A stretch of DNA of 46,752 bases from Paenibacillus doosanensis (GTDB lineage: Bacteria > Bacillota > Bacilli > Paenibacillales > NBRC-103111): the NCBI RefSeq assembly GCF_025060755.1, contig NZ_JANYUY010000059.1, positions 1 to 46,752 on the forward strand, given 5' to 3'. Positions 6,721-14,325 of this stretch are shown in pieces. The notes under the pieces were generated by a model that was not told the DNA's origin, searched no databases, and worked only from the letters and a program-made list of their open reading frames with translations. The position numbers were made by a program, and so were the translations under genes. Each line of letters opens with the position of its first letter. Positions within the stretch are counted from its first letter, which is position 1.

Positions 6721-8700
6721 ATGGACCTTCACGACCATATGCAGCTATGGAACCACGTTTACATAAAAATAATGGATATTCGCCATACGACCCTGCAGCG
6801 CGGAGAAGAGCTGCGTTCCTACCGGCTGCCGGCGAGCGCCTTTCTCTTTGTTTTGCGCGGGAGCGCTCAGGTGAGCCGTGACGGTGATAAGAGTACGGCG
6901 AATCGATTCCACGTGCTGCATGCGGGCAAAGGCGTTTGTCTGGACATAGCGGCCGACGAGCTGTTCGAATATTGCACGATTATGTACAAAGCGGTGCTGG
7001 CGCTGCCGAGCCGTCGGGAGCTGGTGCAGCTGATGAACAGCGGCAGCCCGTTCCAGCTGCAGTACGGCTTTGCGCCGCGGCATCCGCTTTCCCTGCTCGA
7101 TAAAGTGGAACGGATGGAGCAGGCGTGGCGGCAGACGGATATGCCGGATAAGCTGTATATCAAAGGCTTGTTTTATCAGTTCGTATCCGATGTTCTCCTG
7201 CAGCTCAGCCGCCAAGGCGCCGCGGTCGAGCAGCCCGACCCGGTGTCCCAAGCGATCCGCTATTTGCGCGAGCGCTACAAGGAGCCGATCACGCTGGACA
7301 CGCTGGCGGATATGCTGGAATGCAGTCCGCGGCAGCTGCTGAGGCTGTTCAAGGAGCGGATGAACGCGAGCCCGATCGACTATTTGATCCGGATTCGGAT
7401 GGAACGGGCGAAGGAGCGGCTGCTCGGCGCCGGCCTGACGGTCAAGGAAATCGCCGAGAGCGTAGGCTACGCGGACAGCTACTATTTCAGCCGCCTGTTC
7501 AAAAAGTTCGAAGGGATGTCTCCGGCCGCTTACAAGGCCAATGCCGCTATGGCGCGACCATGTCCGGATAATCCATCCCGCATGTCGATATATGCTATTG
7601 CCGCAGGCAGGCCGCGACGTTATATTGATGATGAATATGAGAATCATTATCAGTATGAAGGGAAGGTCGGCTTACCGATGTACAGAAAGTCCAAGACAGC
7701 TGTGCTGGCTACATTGTTATTTTGTCTTACCCTATTGTTCAGCGCCTGCGCAGGCGGGACGAGCGGCTTGACGCAGACGGGAGGAGCGGCGGCGGAATCC
7801 GAGGGCAAACCGGCGGCGGCGCCGAAAGCGGCGTCAAGCGCAGATAATGAAACCCCGCGCGTCGTTAAACATGCGATGGGAGAGACAACGCTGGTCGGAA
7901 CGCCCAAGCGCGTCGTCATTTTGACGAACGAAGGTACCGAGGCTTTGCTTGCCCTGGGCGTCAAACCGGTCGGAGCGGTCAAGTCGTGGAGCGGCGACCC
8001 GTGGTATAACCATATTAAAGACGATATGAAGGACGTCGCGGTCGTCGGAGACGAGATGCAGCCGAATATGGAAGTTATTGCGACGCTGAAGCCGGATTTG
8101 ATCATCGGCAACAAGGTCAGGCAGGAGAAAGTGTACGAGCAGCTCCAAAAGATCGCCCCTACCGTGTTCTCGGAGGATTTGGGCGGAGACTGGAAGGAAA
8201 ACTTCAAGCTGTACATGGAGGCGGTCGACAAGAAGGAGGAAGGGGCCAAGCTGTTGGCCGATTTCGACAAGCGCGTGATCGAGGCCAAGGCGAAGCTTGG
8301 AGGCAAGACGGCCGCGAAAATATCGGTTGTGCGCTTCTCCGCCGCGCAGGTCCGCATCTACCAGAAGCAGACCTTCTCCGGCGCCTTGTTAAGCCAGTTA
8401 GGGTTCGCCCGTCCGGCGGCGCAGGATAAAGACGGCAATATCGAAGTGATGAGCAAAGAGAGAATCCCCGACATGGACGGGGACGTCATGTTCTACTTCG
8501 TCACCGAAACGCCTGGCAAGAACGATGCCGACAAAGTCGTACAGGATTGGATGAACGACCGCCTGTTCCAAAATTTGAACGTCGCCAAAAATCATCAAAT
8601 CAAGCAGGTCGACGAAGCGATATGGAATTCGGCGGGCGGCTATGAAGCGGCGAACCTGCTGCTCGATCAGATTGTGGACTATTTCAGCAAAGCCAATTAA
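6721..8700 (+). CDS. AraC regulator reading in frame into a siderophore-binding lipoprotein
   Basis: One open frame of 659 codons. Residues 1-175 are a cupin-like sensor part. Residues about 180-282 are an AraC DNA-binding domain with both helix-turn-helix units (ITLDTLADMLECSPRQLLRLF and VKEIAESVGYADSYYFSRLF). Residues 283-319 are low-complexity linker encoded by what looks like an intergenic region carrying a Fur box. From residue 320 there is a full lipoprotein: signal segment, lipobox LFSAC and a periplasmic-binding-protein fold. ATG 6721 follows AAAGGAGG at some distance. Either the regulator has lost its stop codon, or this is a real fusion with DNA binding in the cytoplasm and siderophore binding outside. 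The regulator probably activates iron-siderophore uptake under Fur control. Confidence 0.75.
   Translation: MDLHDHMQLWNHVYIKIMDIRHTTLQRGEELRSYRLPASAFLFVLRGSAQVSRDGDKSTANRFHVLHAGKGVCLDIAADELFEYCTIMYKAVLALPSRRELVQLMNSGSPFQLQYGFAPRHPLSLLDKVERMEQAWRQTDMPDKLYIKGLFYQFVSDVLLQLSRQGAAVEQPDPVSQAIRYLRERYKEPITLDTLADMLECSPRQLLRLFKERMNASPIDYLIRIRMERAKERLLGAGLTVKEIAESVGYADSYYFSRLFKKFEGMSPAAYKANAAMARPCPDNPSRMSIYAIAAGRPRRYIDDEYENHYQYEGKVGLPMYRKSKTAVLATLLFCLTLLFSACAGGTSGLTQTGGAAAESEGKPAAAPKAASSADNETPRVVKHAMGETTLVGTPKRVVILTNEGTEALLALGVKPVGAVKSWSGDPWYNHIKDDMKDVAVVGDEMQPNMEVIATLKPDLIIGNKVRQEKVYEQLQKIAPTVFSEDLGGDWKENFKLYMEAVDKKEEGAKLLADFDKRVIEAKAKLGGKTAAKISVVRFSAAQVRIYQKQTFSGALLSQLGFARPAAQDKDGNIEVMSKERIPDMDGDVMFYFVTETPGKNDADKVVQDWMNDRLFQNLNVAKNHQIKQVDEAIWNSAGGYEAANLLLDQIVDYFSKAN
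7638..7652 (+). promoter_or_regulatory. Fur box before the lipoprotein part of iron locus 1
   Basis: TGAGAAT-C-ATTATCA, one mismatch from the 7-1-7 consensus, 25 bp before ATG 7678. It lies inside the open frame that continues from the AraC gene, which argues that the lipoprotein has its own iron-regulated promoter. Confidence 0.8.
7678..8700 (+). CDS. Iron-siderophore ABC transporter substrate-binding lipoprotein (internal start)
   Basis: Starting at ATG 7678 (AAGGGAAGG upstream) the product is 340 residues: a basic n-region, a hydrophobic core and lipobox LFSA-C (Cys at residue 24), an Ala/Gly-rich linker, then a class III binding-protein fold (TPKRVVILTNEGTEALLALGVKP; LKPDLIIGNK) as in FeuA/FhuD/YfiY proteins. 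It would be anchored outside the cell and present ferric siderophore to a FecCD-type permease, but no permease or ATPase lies nearby, so those must come from elsewhere. A Fur box directly upstream supports separate expression. The gene ends in a good terminator followed by repeat copy 1. Confidence 0.85.
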   Translation: MYRKSKTAVLATLLFCLTLLFSACAGGTSGLTQTGGAAAESEGKPAAAPKAASSADNETPRVVKHAMGETTLVGTPKRVVILTNEGTEALLALGVKPVGAVKSWSGDPWYNHIKDDMKDVAVVGDEMQPNMEVIATLKPDLIIGNKVRQEKVYEQLQKIAPTVFSEDLGGDWKENFKLYMEAVDKKEEGAKLLADFDKRVIEAKAKLGGKTAAKISVVRFSAAQVRIYQKQTFSGALLSQLGFARPAAQDKDGNIEVMSKERIPDMDGDVMFYFVTETPGKNDADKVVQDWMNDRLFQNLNVAKNHQIKQVDEAIWNSAGGYEAANLLLDQIVDYFSKAN

Positions 8701-8717
8701 ATGCATCGAATTGCAAG

Positions 8718-8751
8718 CCGCCGAAGCGATGGACGCCTTCGGCGGTTTTTT
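8718..8751 (+). terminator. Terminator of iron locus 1
   Basis: CCGCCGAAG / CTTCGGCGG 9-bp stem (8718-8726 and 8737-8745) followed by T6. Repeat copy 1 starts 1-2 bases after the T-run. Confidence 0.9.
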
Positions 8752-8752
8752 G

Positions 8753-8993
8753 TTGTTTAGGAAAAGACGCGCAGCCATATCCTGTGGAAATCCGGGGGCT
8801 CCCCCGAAAGGAAAGTCTACCCATAGAACGATCCCAGAGGAAGGGTTAGACGCCGATCCAGCTTAGGCTGGATGCGGACGGAATAAGCCTCAGAGCATCA
8901 CGTCACTACCCTGGAAATTACTCTTGGTACCCCATTTCCATTGTCTGTGGTGCCGCGTCGGCGGCATGGATGGCTTTTGGGGGATTTGTTCCG
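8753..8993 (+). repeat. Structured repeat, copy 1 (full length, about 241 bp)
   Basis: Starts TTGTTTAGGA and ends GATTTGTTCCG, shared with copy 2 (21511-21750) and, for the first two thirds, with copy 3 (46513-46679). Conserved hairpins in order: CGGGG-GCTC-CCCCG; GTCTA(C)CC...GGGTTAGAC; ATCCAGC-TTAG-GCTGGAT; TGGAAAT...ATTTCCA; TGCCGC-GTCG-GCGGCA. The core from GACGCCGATCC to CACTACCCTG is almost identical in all copies. A separate terminator follows at 9008-9041. No protein is likely: frames across it are short and not conserved. I do not recognise the family. Confidence 0.85.
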
Positions 8994-9007
8994 CCGCTTC
9001 GGGCTTC

Positions 9008-9041
9008 AAGGCGGGTGGGTTCACAAGCCGTCCGCCTTTTT
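9008..9041 (+). terminator. Terminator downstream of repeat copy 1
   Basis: AAGGCGG / CCGCCTT stem with an inner GGTT..AAGCC pairing, then a T-run to 9041. It would end any transcript running through repeat copy 1 and separates it from the PAP2 operon. Confidence 0.75.
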
Positions 9042-9079
9042 CGGGCTGCGCGTTCCGGCTGTGCGCGAATAATAAGAAC

Positions 9080-9126
9080 TTATTAAGAATTAGGTCGGCT
9101 TTTTATTAAGGTGTTTCTCTTATCAT
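9080..9126 (+). promoter_or_regulatory. Candidate response-regulator site and promoter of the PAP2 operon
   Basis: Two copies of TTATTAAG (9080-9087 and 9103-9110), 23 bp apart, i.e. about two helical turns. The second ends 10 bp before TATCAT (9121-9126), where a -35 box would be. This is the arrangement expected for activation by an OmpR/PhoB-family regulator such as the one encoded in the same operon. Inference only. Confidence 0.4.
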
Positions 9127-9159
9127 AGATTTGCAGCAAACAATGAAAGGAGAAACGAC

Positions 9160-9819
9160 ATGAAGATCATTCGCAGTTTATGGCCGCTGTGCCTGATGGC
9201 GCTGATTCCATTATCGAATATTTTTTATATGCAGGTGAATACAAGCGAGAGAGGAGCGAGCAGTCTGGCCACCGATCTGGATGCGGCGATCCCGTTCGTC
9301 AAGGCGTTTATTATTCCTTATTTGGGATGGTATGTGTTTATTTTCGCCGTGATGTTCTATTTTTTGCTTAAGGAGAGAAAGCTATACTATCGGACTTTGT
9401 GGACCTTGCTTGCGGGCTTATTCGTATGCTACTTCGTCTATTACGTCTTTCAGACGGTAGCGCCGCGGCCTATCGTAACAGGCGATGACGGACTCGCCCG
9501 GCTCGTGCGGTTCGTGTACAGCCAGGACGGGCGGTATAACTGTTTTCCGAGCATTCACTGCTTCACCAGCTTTTTAATGATGCGCGCTCTGAATAGCGCG
9601 TCGTGGAGAACTATAGTAAATCAAACGGTAATTTATACAGCCGGGACGCTGATCATCCTCTCCACCTTATTGGTGAAGCAGCATGTCGTGATCGATGCGC
9701 TGTCCGCCATCCTTCTGGCGAATGCGGTCTTTGCGGCGATTTCCAGATGGAGCATGACGTGGCGAGAAGTCGTCGTCAAGGGAGGAGGAGCGTACCGTGG
9801 ACGAGAGAACCTGGAGTAA
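9160..9819 (+). CDS. PAP2-family membrane phosphatase
   Basis: A 219-residue integral membrane protein with about six hydrophobic segments. It shows the PAP2 active-site motifs: APRP near residue 105 (end of motif 1), CFPSIHCFTS (motif 2, PSxH) and LVKQHVVIDALSA (motif 3, catalytic His and Asp). It should remove phosphate from a lipid phosphate or polyprenyl/lipid pyrophosphate at the outer membrane face. AAAGGAG precedes ATG 9160. It overlaps the following glycosyltransferase gene by 23 bp, so both are co-translated. With that partner, phosphatidic acid to diacylglycerol is a plausible reaction, but this is inference. Confidence 0.88.
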   Translation: MKIIRSLWPLCLMALIPLSNIFYMQVNTSERGASSLATDLDAAIPFVKAFIIPYLGWYVFIFAVMFYFLLKERKLYYRTLWTLLAGLFVCYFVYYVFQTVAPRPIVTGDDGLARLVRFVYSQDGRYNCFPSIHCFTSFLMMRALNSASWRTIVNQTVIYTAGTLIILSTLLVKQHVVIDALSAILLANAVFAAISRWSMTWREVVVKGGGAYRGRENLE

Positions 9820-11014
9820 GGCGTCATACGCGCCCTCGAATCCGATTCTCATTTTATCCGGCAATTACGGAGACGGTCACAGGCAAGCCGCGCAAGCGAT
9901 TCTGGAAGCGGTCAAGGACGAGCTGCCGGGCGCAGAGCCGATGCTTGTCGATTATATGGAGCTGACGCATCCGTTCATTCATCCGCTGGGGCGATACTTG
10001 TTTCTGGAGAGCATGAAGAAGATGCCCAGAGCGTACGGCTACGTATACGGCAAAACCCGCTCGGCCCAATCCTTCTCGGGTCCGCTGAAGTGGTTTCAGC
10101 GCCGCGGCTCGGGAAGGCTGGCGAAGCTGCTGCAAACGGTGCGGCCGTCGATCGTCATTTCTACCTTTCCGCTTGCTGCCGGGGCGATGTCGGCGTTGAA
10201 GGCGGGTGGACAAACGGACGCGCATACGGCGACGGTCGTTACCGATCATACGGATCACAGCTATTGGGTGTATCCGCATACCGATACGTACATCGTAGGC
10301 TCCCGATACGTGAAGCGTCGTTTGCAAACATCATACGATATACCGGCGCGAACGGTTTGCGATACCGGCATCCCGATCCGCAAGGCGTTCGGCGGTCAAT
10401 ACGACCGCGAACAGCTGCGGCGGCGGCACGGCCTGGACCCCGCGCTGCCCGCACTGCTGTTTATGGGCGGCGGCGGCGGCTTGCTCGGCGGCAGCTCCCA
10501 TCTGAAGGCGCTGGAGGAGCTGCCTTTCCCGGTTCAATATTGGGTCGTTTGCGGACGCAACGACGCTTTGAAGCGGCAGCTGGCGCAGGAGCTGCGCCAT
10601 TCCAAGCATCGCGTTCATATCGAGGGCTTCGTTGAACATATCCATGAGCTGATGGGAGCCGCCGATATGATGATAACGAAGCCGGGAGGGCTTACGATTT
10701 CGGAAGGACTGGCCATGGAGCTGCCGATGCTGCTGTATAAGCCGCTGCCCGGTCAGGAGGAAGATAACGCCCGCTTTCTGCTGGGCTTCGGCGCAGCCGA
10801 CGCGGCCGGACATCCGGCGGAGCTGGCCGCGAAAATATCGGATTACTTGCAGCATCCGGAGAAGCTGCGGCGGCTGCGGGCGAATGCGGCCAAGCTGCAG
10901 CGCAAAGCGGCGGCGCGCGAAGCGGTCCGCGTCATCATGCAGGCGCGGCTGTCAAGCGACGGCCTGCGCAGCCCGGCTGCAAGCGGCTTCAAGATAGCCC
11001 CGGGCGAAGCGTAG
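9797..11014 (+). CDS. MGDG synthase/UgtP-like glycosyltransferase
   Basis: A 405-residue GT28-type enzyme. The N-terminal MGDG-synthase domain shows SGNYGDGHRQAAQAI, the acceptor-side loop with Gly-His, near residue 22. The C-terminal half has the nucleotide-sugar signature MITKPGGLTISEGLAMELPM and PLPGQEEDNARFL. Such enzymes transfer glucose or galactose from the UDP-sugar to diacylglycerol for glycolipids and lipoteichoic acid anchors. The start is GTG 9797 after GGGAGGAGGAG and overlaps the PAP2 gene. A membrane phosphatase making diacylglycerol directly upstream gives a coherent pair. The sugar and acceptor are not proven. Confidence 0.88.
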   Translation: MDERTWSKASYAPSNPILILSGNYGDGHRQAAQAILEAVKDELPGAEPMLVDYMELTHPFIHPLGRYLFLESMKKMPRAYGYVYGKTRSAQSFSGPLKWFQRRGSGRLAKLLQTVRPSIVISTFPLAAGAMSALKAGGQTDAHTATVVTDHTDHSYWVYPHTDTYIVGSRYVKRRLQTSYDIPARTVCDTGIPIRKAFGGQYDREQLRRRHGLDPALPALLFMGGGGGLLGGSSHLKALEELPFPVQYWVVCGRNDALKRQLAQELRHSKHRVHIEGFVEHIHELMGAADMMITKPGGLTISEGLAMELPMLLYKPLPGQEEDNARFLLGFGAADAAGHPAELAAKISDYLQHPEKLRRLRANAAKLQRKAAAREAVRVIMQARLSSDGLRSPAASGFKIAPGEA

Positions 11015-11047
11015 CATATGCCGTACGGACGAGAGGGGGGAATTTGC

Positions 11048-11758
11048 GTGGAGAAGGAAACGATATTGGTCGCAGACGACGAAAAGGAAATTCGCGAATT
11101 GATAGCGATCTATTTGAACAACGAGGGCTACCGCGCGATCCTAGCGACCAACGGGATGGAGGCGCTGGAGCTGCTGCAGCGGGAAAGCATCGATTTGATC
11201 ATCCTCGACATTATGATGCCTAAGCTCGACGGGATTCAGGCCTGCTTGAAAATACGCGAGGACCGGAACGTGCCGATTATTATGCTGTCGGCGAAATCGC
11301 AGGATTTCGACAAAATTCTCGGCCTGGACACCGGCGCCGACGATTATATGACCAAACCGTTCAATCCGCTGGAGCTGGTTGCCCGGGTACGGTCTTTGCT
11401 GCGCCGGCACCATCGTTTGCGGCACGGCGACCCGTCCCGCGCGGGGGTTATCGAGATCGACGATTTGTCGATCAATACGGCTACCCACGAGGTGTTTGCC
11501 TCGGGCAAAGAGGTGAAGCTCACTCCCAAGGAGTTTGCCATTTTAGAGCTGTTCATGTCCAACCGCGGCATGATTTTCAGCGTGGAGCGAATTTATGAAA
11601 AAGTGTGGAACGATTCTTTTTATAATGCTGAGAACACGGTGATGGTTCATATTCGTAAAATACGGGAAAAAATCGAGGTCAATCCGCGAAAACCGCAATA
11701 TATCAAAACCGTATGGGGAGTAGGGTACAAAATTGAAAACGAAAAAAAGAACGGTTAG
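11048..11758 (+). CDS. OmpR/PhoB-family response regulator (VanR-like)
   Basis: A 236-residue two-domain regulator. The receiver domain has the acid pocket VADDE, phospho-acceptor Asp near residue 54 (LIILDIMMPK) and Lys in YMTKPFNP. The C-terminal winged-helix DNA-binding domain begins near residue 135 (VKLTPKEFAILELFMSN to VWGVGYK). GTG 11048 is preferred because GAGAGGGGGG lies just upstream; longer starts lack this. It overlaps the kinase gene by 26 bp. It lies third in the PAP2-glycosyltransferase operon, so it probably controls membrane-lipid or cell-envelope remodelling, including its own operon. Confidence 0.92.
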   Translation: MEKETILVADDEKEIRELIAIYLNNEGYRAILATNGMEALELLQRESIDLIILDIMMPKLDGIQACLKIREDRNVPIIMLSAKSQDFDKILGLDTGADDYMTKPFNPLELVARVRSLLRRHHRLRHGDPSRAGVIEIDDLSINTATHEVFASGKEVKLTPKEFAILELFMSNRGMIFSVERIYEKVWNDSFYNAENTVMVHIRKIREKIEVNPRKPQYIKTVWGVGYKIENEKKNG

Positions 11759-13214
11759 CCCGCGGAGCCGCCTCATCCCTGAAGCGATTCGTTCGAGAGC
11801 GGGCGGCAGTCTGAGAATCCAGCTCATCTTAACCTTTATCGCCTGCCTCACGCTCGCCTTGCTCGCCACGATGATCAGCCTCATGATGTTCCAGAGGTGG
11901 GGAGCGGCGGCCGAAGTCGATTATTCGGAAGGCATGGGCAGGATCGACAATGGCGCCGCCATGCTCGCGTACGATTTGTCGCTGAGCGATCAGCCCGCCG
12001 TACAAGAGCAAAAAGCGCGGGAGCGGATGAAAAACAACGAGCCGGCGCAAACGTATATTGTCGATCAGAACGGCGCCGTATTGCTGAAATCCGGCAGCGC
12101 CGCGTTAAGCCGGCTGGATGTTCACGACGCGATCGGCCAAGCGATGGCGTTCAAGCGCTACAATAACGTGTACGTCGGCGCGAAGCCGGAGCCATTCACC
12201 GCTTTTTATCCGGTCGTTTATCAAGGAGTCAAAGCTTACGTCGTGGCGAGCGGCGTTCCGGAAGGAACGGTCGTATACCGCAATCCGCACCGTTTTTTAC
12301 CCGTCATGATCGGCATTATCGCGTTTATCGGCACATTCTACTATTTGACGAGAAGGAAGATTAAATATATCGAGGAGCTGGCGTACGGTTTGGTGGAAAT
12401 TTCCAACGGGGACTTGGATTGCCGGGTTCGTGTACAGGGGAAAAGCGGCGACGAGCTTGCTTCCCTCGCCGATCATATAAATCTGATGGCGGACAAGCTT
12501 CAGCGGAGAATCGAAGAGGAGCGGCGGATCGAGAAGACGAAAAACGAGCTGATTACGAACGTCTCCCACGACCTGCGCACCCCTCTGACCTCGATTATGG
12601 GGTATTTGAAATTAATCATGGACAACCCGCCTGAAGATGAGGAAACGCTGAAAAGCTATCAGAAGGTCGCATATGTCAAATCGGAGAAATTGAAGGCGTT
12701 AATCGATTCCTTGTTCGAATATACGAAGCTGGCCGGAGAAGAAGAGCAGCTCGATAAGACTGAGGTCAATATGACGGAGCTGGCGGCGCAGGTGCTGGAG
12801 GAATACGCGCCTCTCGGCGAAGAAAACGAGGTGAGCCTCGTTAAGCGGCTGCCGGAGCACGCGGTGCGGCTTCTGATCGATCCCGACAAGATGGTAAGAG
12901 TGCTGGAAAATCTGTTAACAAACGCCATTACTTACAGCAGCAAGCCGGGGATTGTTTGCGTACGGCTGGAGGAGCGGCCCGGCCGGGCGCTGCTTGCCGT
13001 AGAAAATACCGGGGAACCGATACCGGAGGAGGAGCTGGAGCGTTTGTTCGAACGGATGTATCGGACGGATTCGTCGAGGTCGGAGGAGACGGGCGGTTCG
13101 GGGCTGGGACTGGCGATTGCCAAAAGCATCGTCGAATTGCACGGAGGCCGAATTTGGGCGGAATGCGAAGGCGAGATCATCCGTTTCGTTATCGAGCTTC
13201 CGCTCGAAGCTTGA
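11733..13214 (+). CDS. Membrane sensor histidine kinase
   Basis: A 493-residue kinase. Two transmembrane helices (about residues 29-52 and 188-206) bracket an extracellular sensing domain of about 130 residues. A HAMP linker follows (about 207-260), then HisKA with the phospho-acceptor His near 279 (NVSHDLRTPLTSIMGYL), N-box ENLLTNAITYS, and G-boxes ending GGSGLGLAIAKSIVELHGG. The start is TTG 11733, inside the end of the response regulator gene. It should phosphorylate the co-encoded regulator. The sensing domain is not one I can name, so the signal is unknown; the operon points to the envelope. Confidence 0.92.
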   Translation: MKTKKRTVSPRSRLIPEAIRSRAGGSLRIQLILTFIACLTLALLATMISLMMFQRWGAAAEVDYSEGMGRIDNGAAMLAYDLSLSDQPAVQEQKARERMKNNEPAQTYIVDQNGAVLLKSGSAALSRLDVHDAIGQAMAFKRYNNVYVGAKPEPFTAFYPVVYQGVKAYVVASGVPEGTVVYRNPHRFLPVMIGIIAFIGTFYYLTRRKIKYIEELAYGLVEISNGDLDCRVRVQGKSGDELASLADHINLMADKLQRRIEEERRIEKTKNELITNVSHDLRTPLTSIMGYLKLIMDNPPEDEETLKSYQKVAYVKSEKLKALIDSLFEYTKLAGEEEQLDKTEVNMTELAAQVLEEYAPLGEENEVSLVKRLPEHAVRLLIDPDKMVRVLENLLTNAITYSSKPGIVCVRLEERPGRALLAVENTGEPIPEEELERLFERMYRTDSSRSEETGGSGLGLAIAKSIVELHGGRIWAECEGEIIRFVIELPLEA

Positions 13215-13310
13215 AGCGCCCGCAGGAAAATGTAGGCAAACGCTTCCAAGCATGATACATTGATAAAGGAGGGTTACCGGAAAAGAGCTTAGGGGCAGGA
13301 GGTAGCGGAA

Positions 13311-14228
13311 ATGAAAACGATTAAGTTCAGAAATTGGCAGGACAACTTATACATGTTTAGTTACCGCCGCACGTATACGGCGCCCGTCGAATATTTTCAT
13401 GCCCACGAAGGCTTGGAGCTATTGTACATTCATGAAGGAACCGGCAAATACATTATCGAGGATCAAGTATATTCGCTGCAGCCGCGCACGTTGATCGTCA
13501 TTAAGCCGTTTCAGGTGCACTATATCCGCATGGACGTTCCTCCCGTATATATAAGGAGCCTGCTGAAGATTAAGCCGTCGGTCATCGAGCCGTTCCTCTC
13601 GTCGCTTCCGCAGCTGAGCGATTTCCTGGTTCAGCTGATGGAACAAAAAATGCCGATCCAGGTGTTCTGCCTGTCGGAGAAGCACGCCGCATTTCTGGAG
13701 CAGCAATGGCTGCAGCTGCACGAGCTGTTCACCGCGGGTCCGACTGCTCTCCGCAAGGAGGGAGTGAGGCTGTTCTTCTTTCACTTTTTGCTGTATTTTC
13801 AATCGCAAATTTACGTGCTTGACGGCCATCAGCCTCCCGGGCATGCCGTTTCCTCCCGCACGTCGAAGCATATGAATTCCATTTTGAAATGGATCGATCA
13901 TCATTATAAACGGCCGTTTACCGTTCACGAGATGTCCGACGAGCTGCATTTTTCTCCGAATTATTTGTCCAAGCTGTTTAAGGATCAGACGGGCAAAACG
14001 ATCACTGAATATACGAACGAGCGGAGGCTGGAGGAAGCGCGAATGCTTCTGCAGCTGCAGCCGCTGTCCGTCGAAGAAATCAGCAAGGAAACCGGGTTCA
14101 AATACCCGTCGTATTTTATTCAAATGTTCAAAAAAAGATACGGGCTGACCCCCCACAAATACCGGGAACAGATCGCCGAGCAAGCGCGAACGACGGCCCC
14201 TCAAAATGAAAACGCATTCATCCTTTGA
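13311..14228 (+). CDS. AraC family regulator with cupin sensor domain
   Basis: A 305-residue regulator: an N-terminal cupin (residues about 20-90, FHAHEGLELLYIHEGTGKY), a helical linker and a C-terminal AraC domain (about 195-290, FTVHEMSDELHFSPNYLSKLF and VEEISKETGFKYPSYFIQMFKKRYG). GCAGGAGG precedes ATG 13311. It stands 97 bp upstream of a sugar-type solute-binding lipoprotein in the same direction and probably controls it. It shares the style of other sugar-uptake regulators in this window. The effector is unknown. Confidence 0.9.
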   Translation: MKTIKFRNWQDNLYMFSYRRTYTAPVEYFHAHEGLELLYIHEGTGKYIIEDQVYSLQPRTLIVIKPFQVHYIRMDVPPVYIRSLLKIKPSVIEPFLSSLPQLSDFLVQLMEQKMPIQVFCLSEKHAAFLEQQWLQLHELFTAGPTALRKEGVRLFFFHFLLYFQSQIYVLDGHQPPGHAVSSRTSKHMNSILKWIDHHYKRPFTVHEMSDELHFSPNYLSKLFKDQTGKTITEYTNERRLEEARMLLQLQPLSVEEISKETGFKYPSYFIQMFKKRYGLTPHKYREQIAEQARTTAPQNENAFIL

Positions 14229-14288
14229 ATGGAATAGTGATATTTTTGTATAGCAATCTGTTATCTTCTTTCCCTTATGATAGGCATA

Positions 14289-14302
14289 TGACATCGCTTT
14301 CT
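14289..14302 (+). promoter_or_regulatory. Weak cre-like (CcpA) site
   Basis: TGACATCGCTTTCT resembles the catabolite-response consensus TGWAANCGNTTNCA with two mismatches. It lies 24 bp before the solute-binding protein gene. Low confidence. Confidence 0.3.
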
Positions 14303-14325
14303 AACATAAAAAGGGGGAATTTAAC

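Noticed and set aside
8753-8993. Group I or group II intron, or ydaO/T-box/c-di-GMP riboswitch for the repeat
   Set aside because: I looked for domain V, GUGYG ends, P7 pairing and known riboswitch cores and found none. Only a covariance-model search could settle it.
8924-9109. Short open frame in repeat copy 1 and the N-terminal extension of the exporter frame from 21682
   Set aside because: Both begin MVPHFHCLWCRV because they cross the same repeat; the frames diverge right after it and lack ribosome sites.
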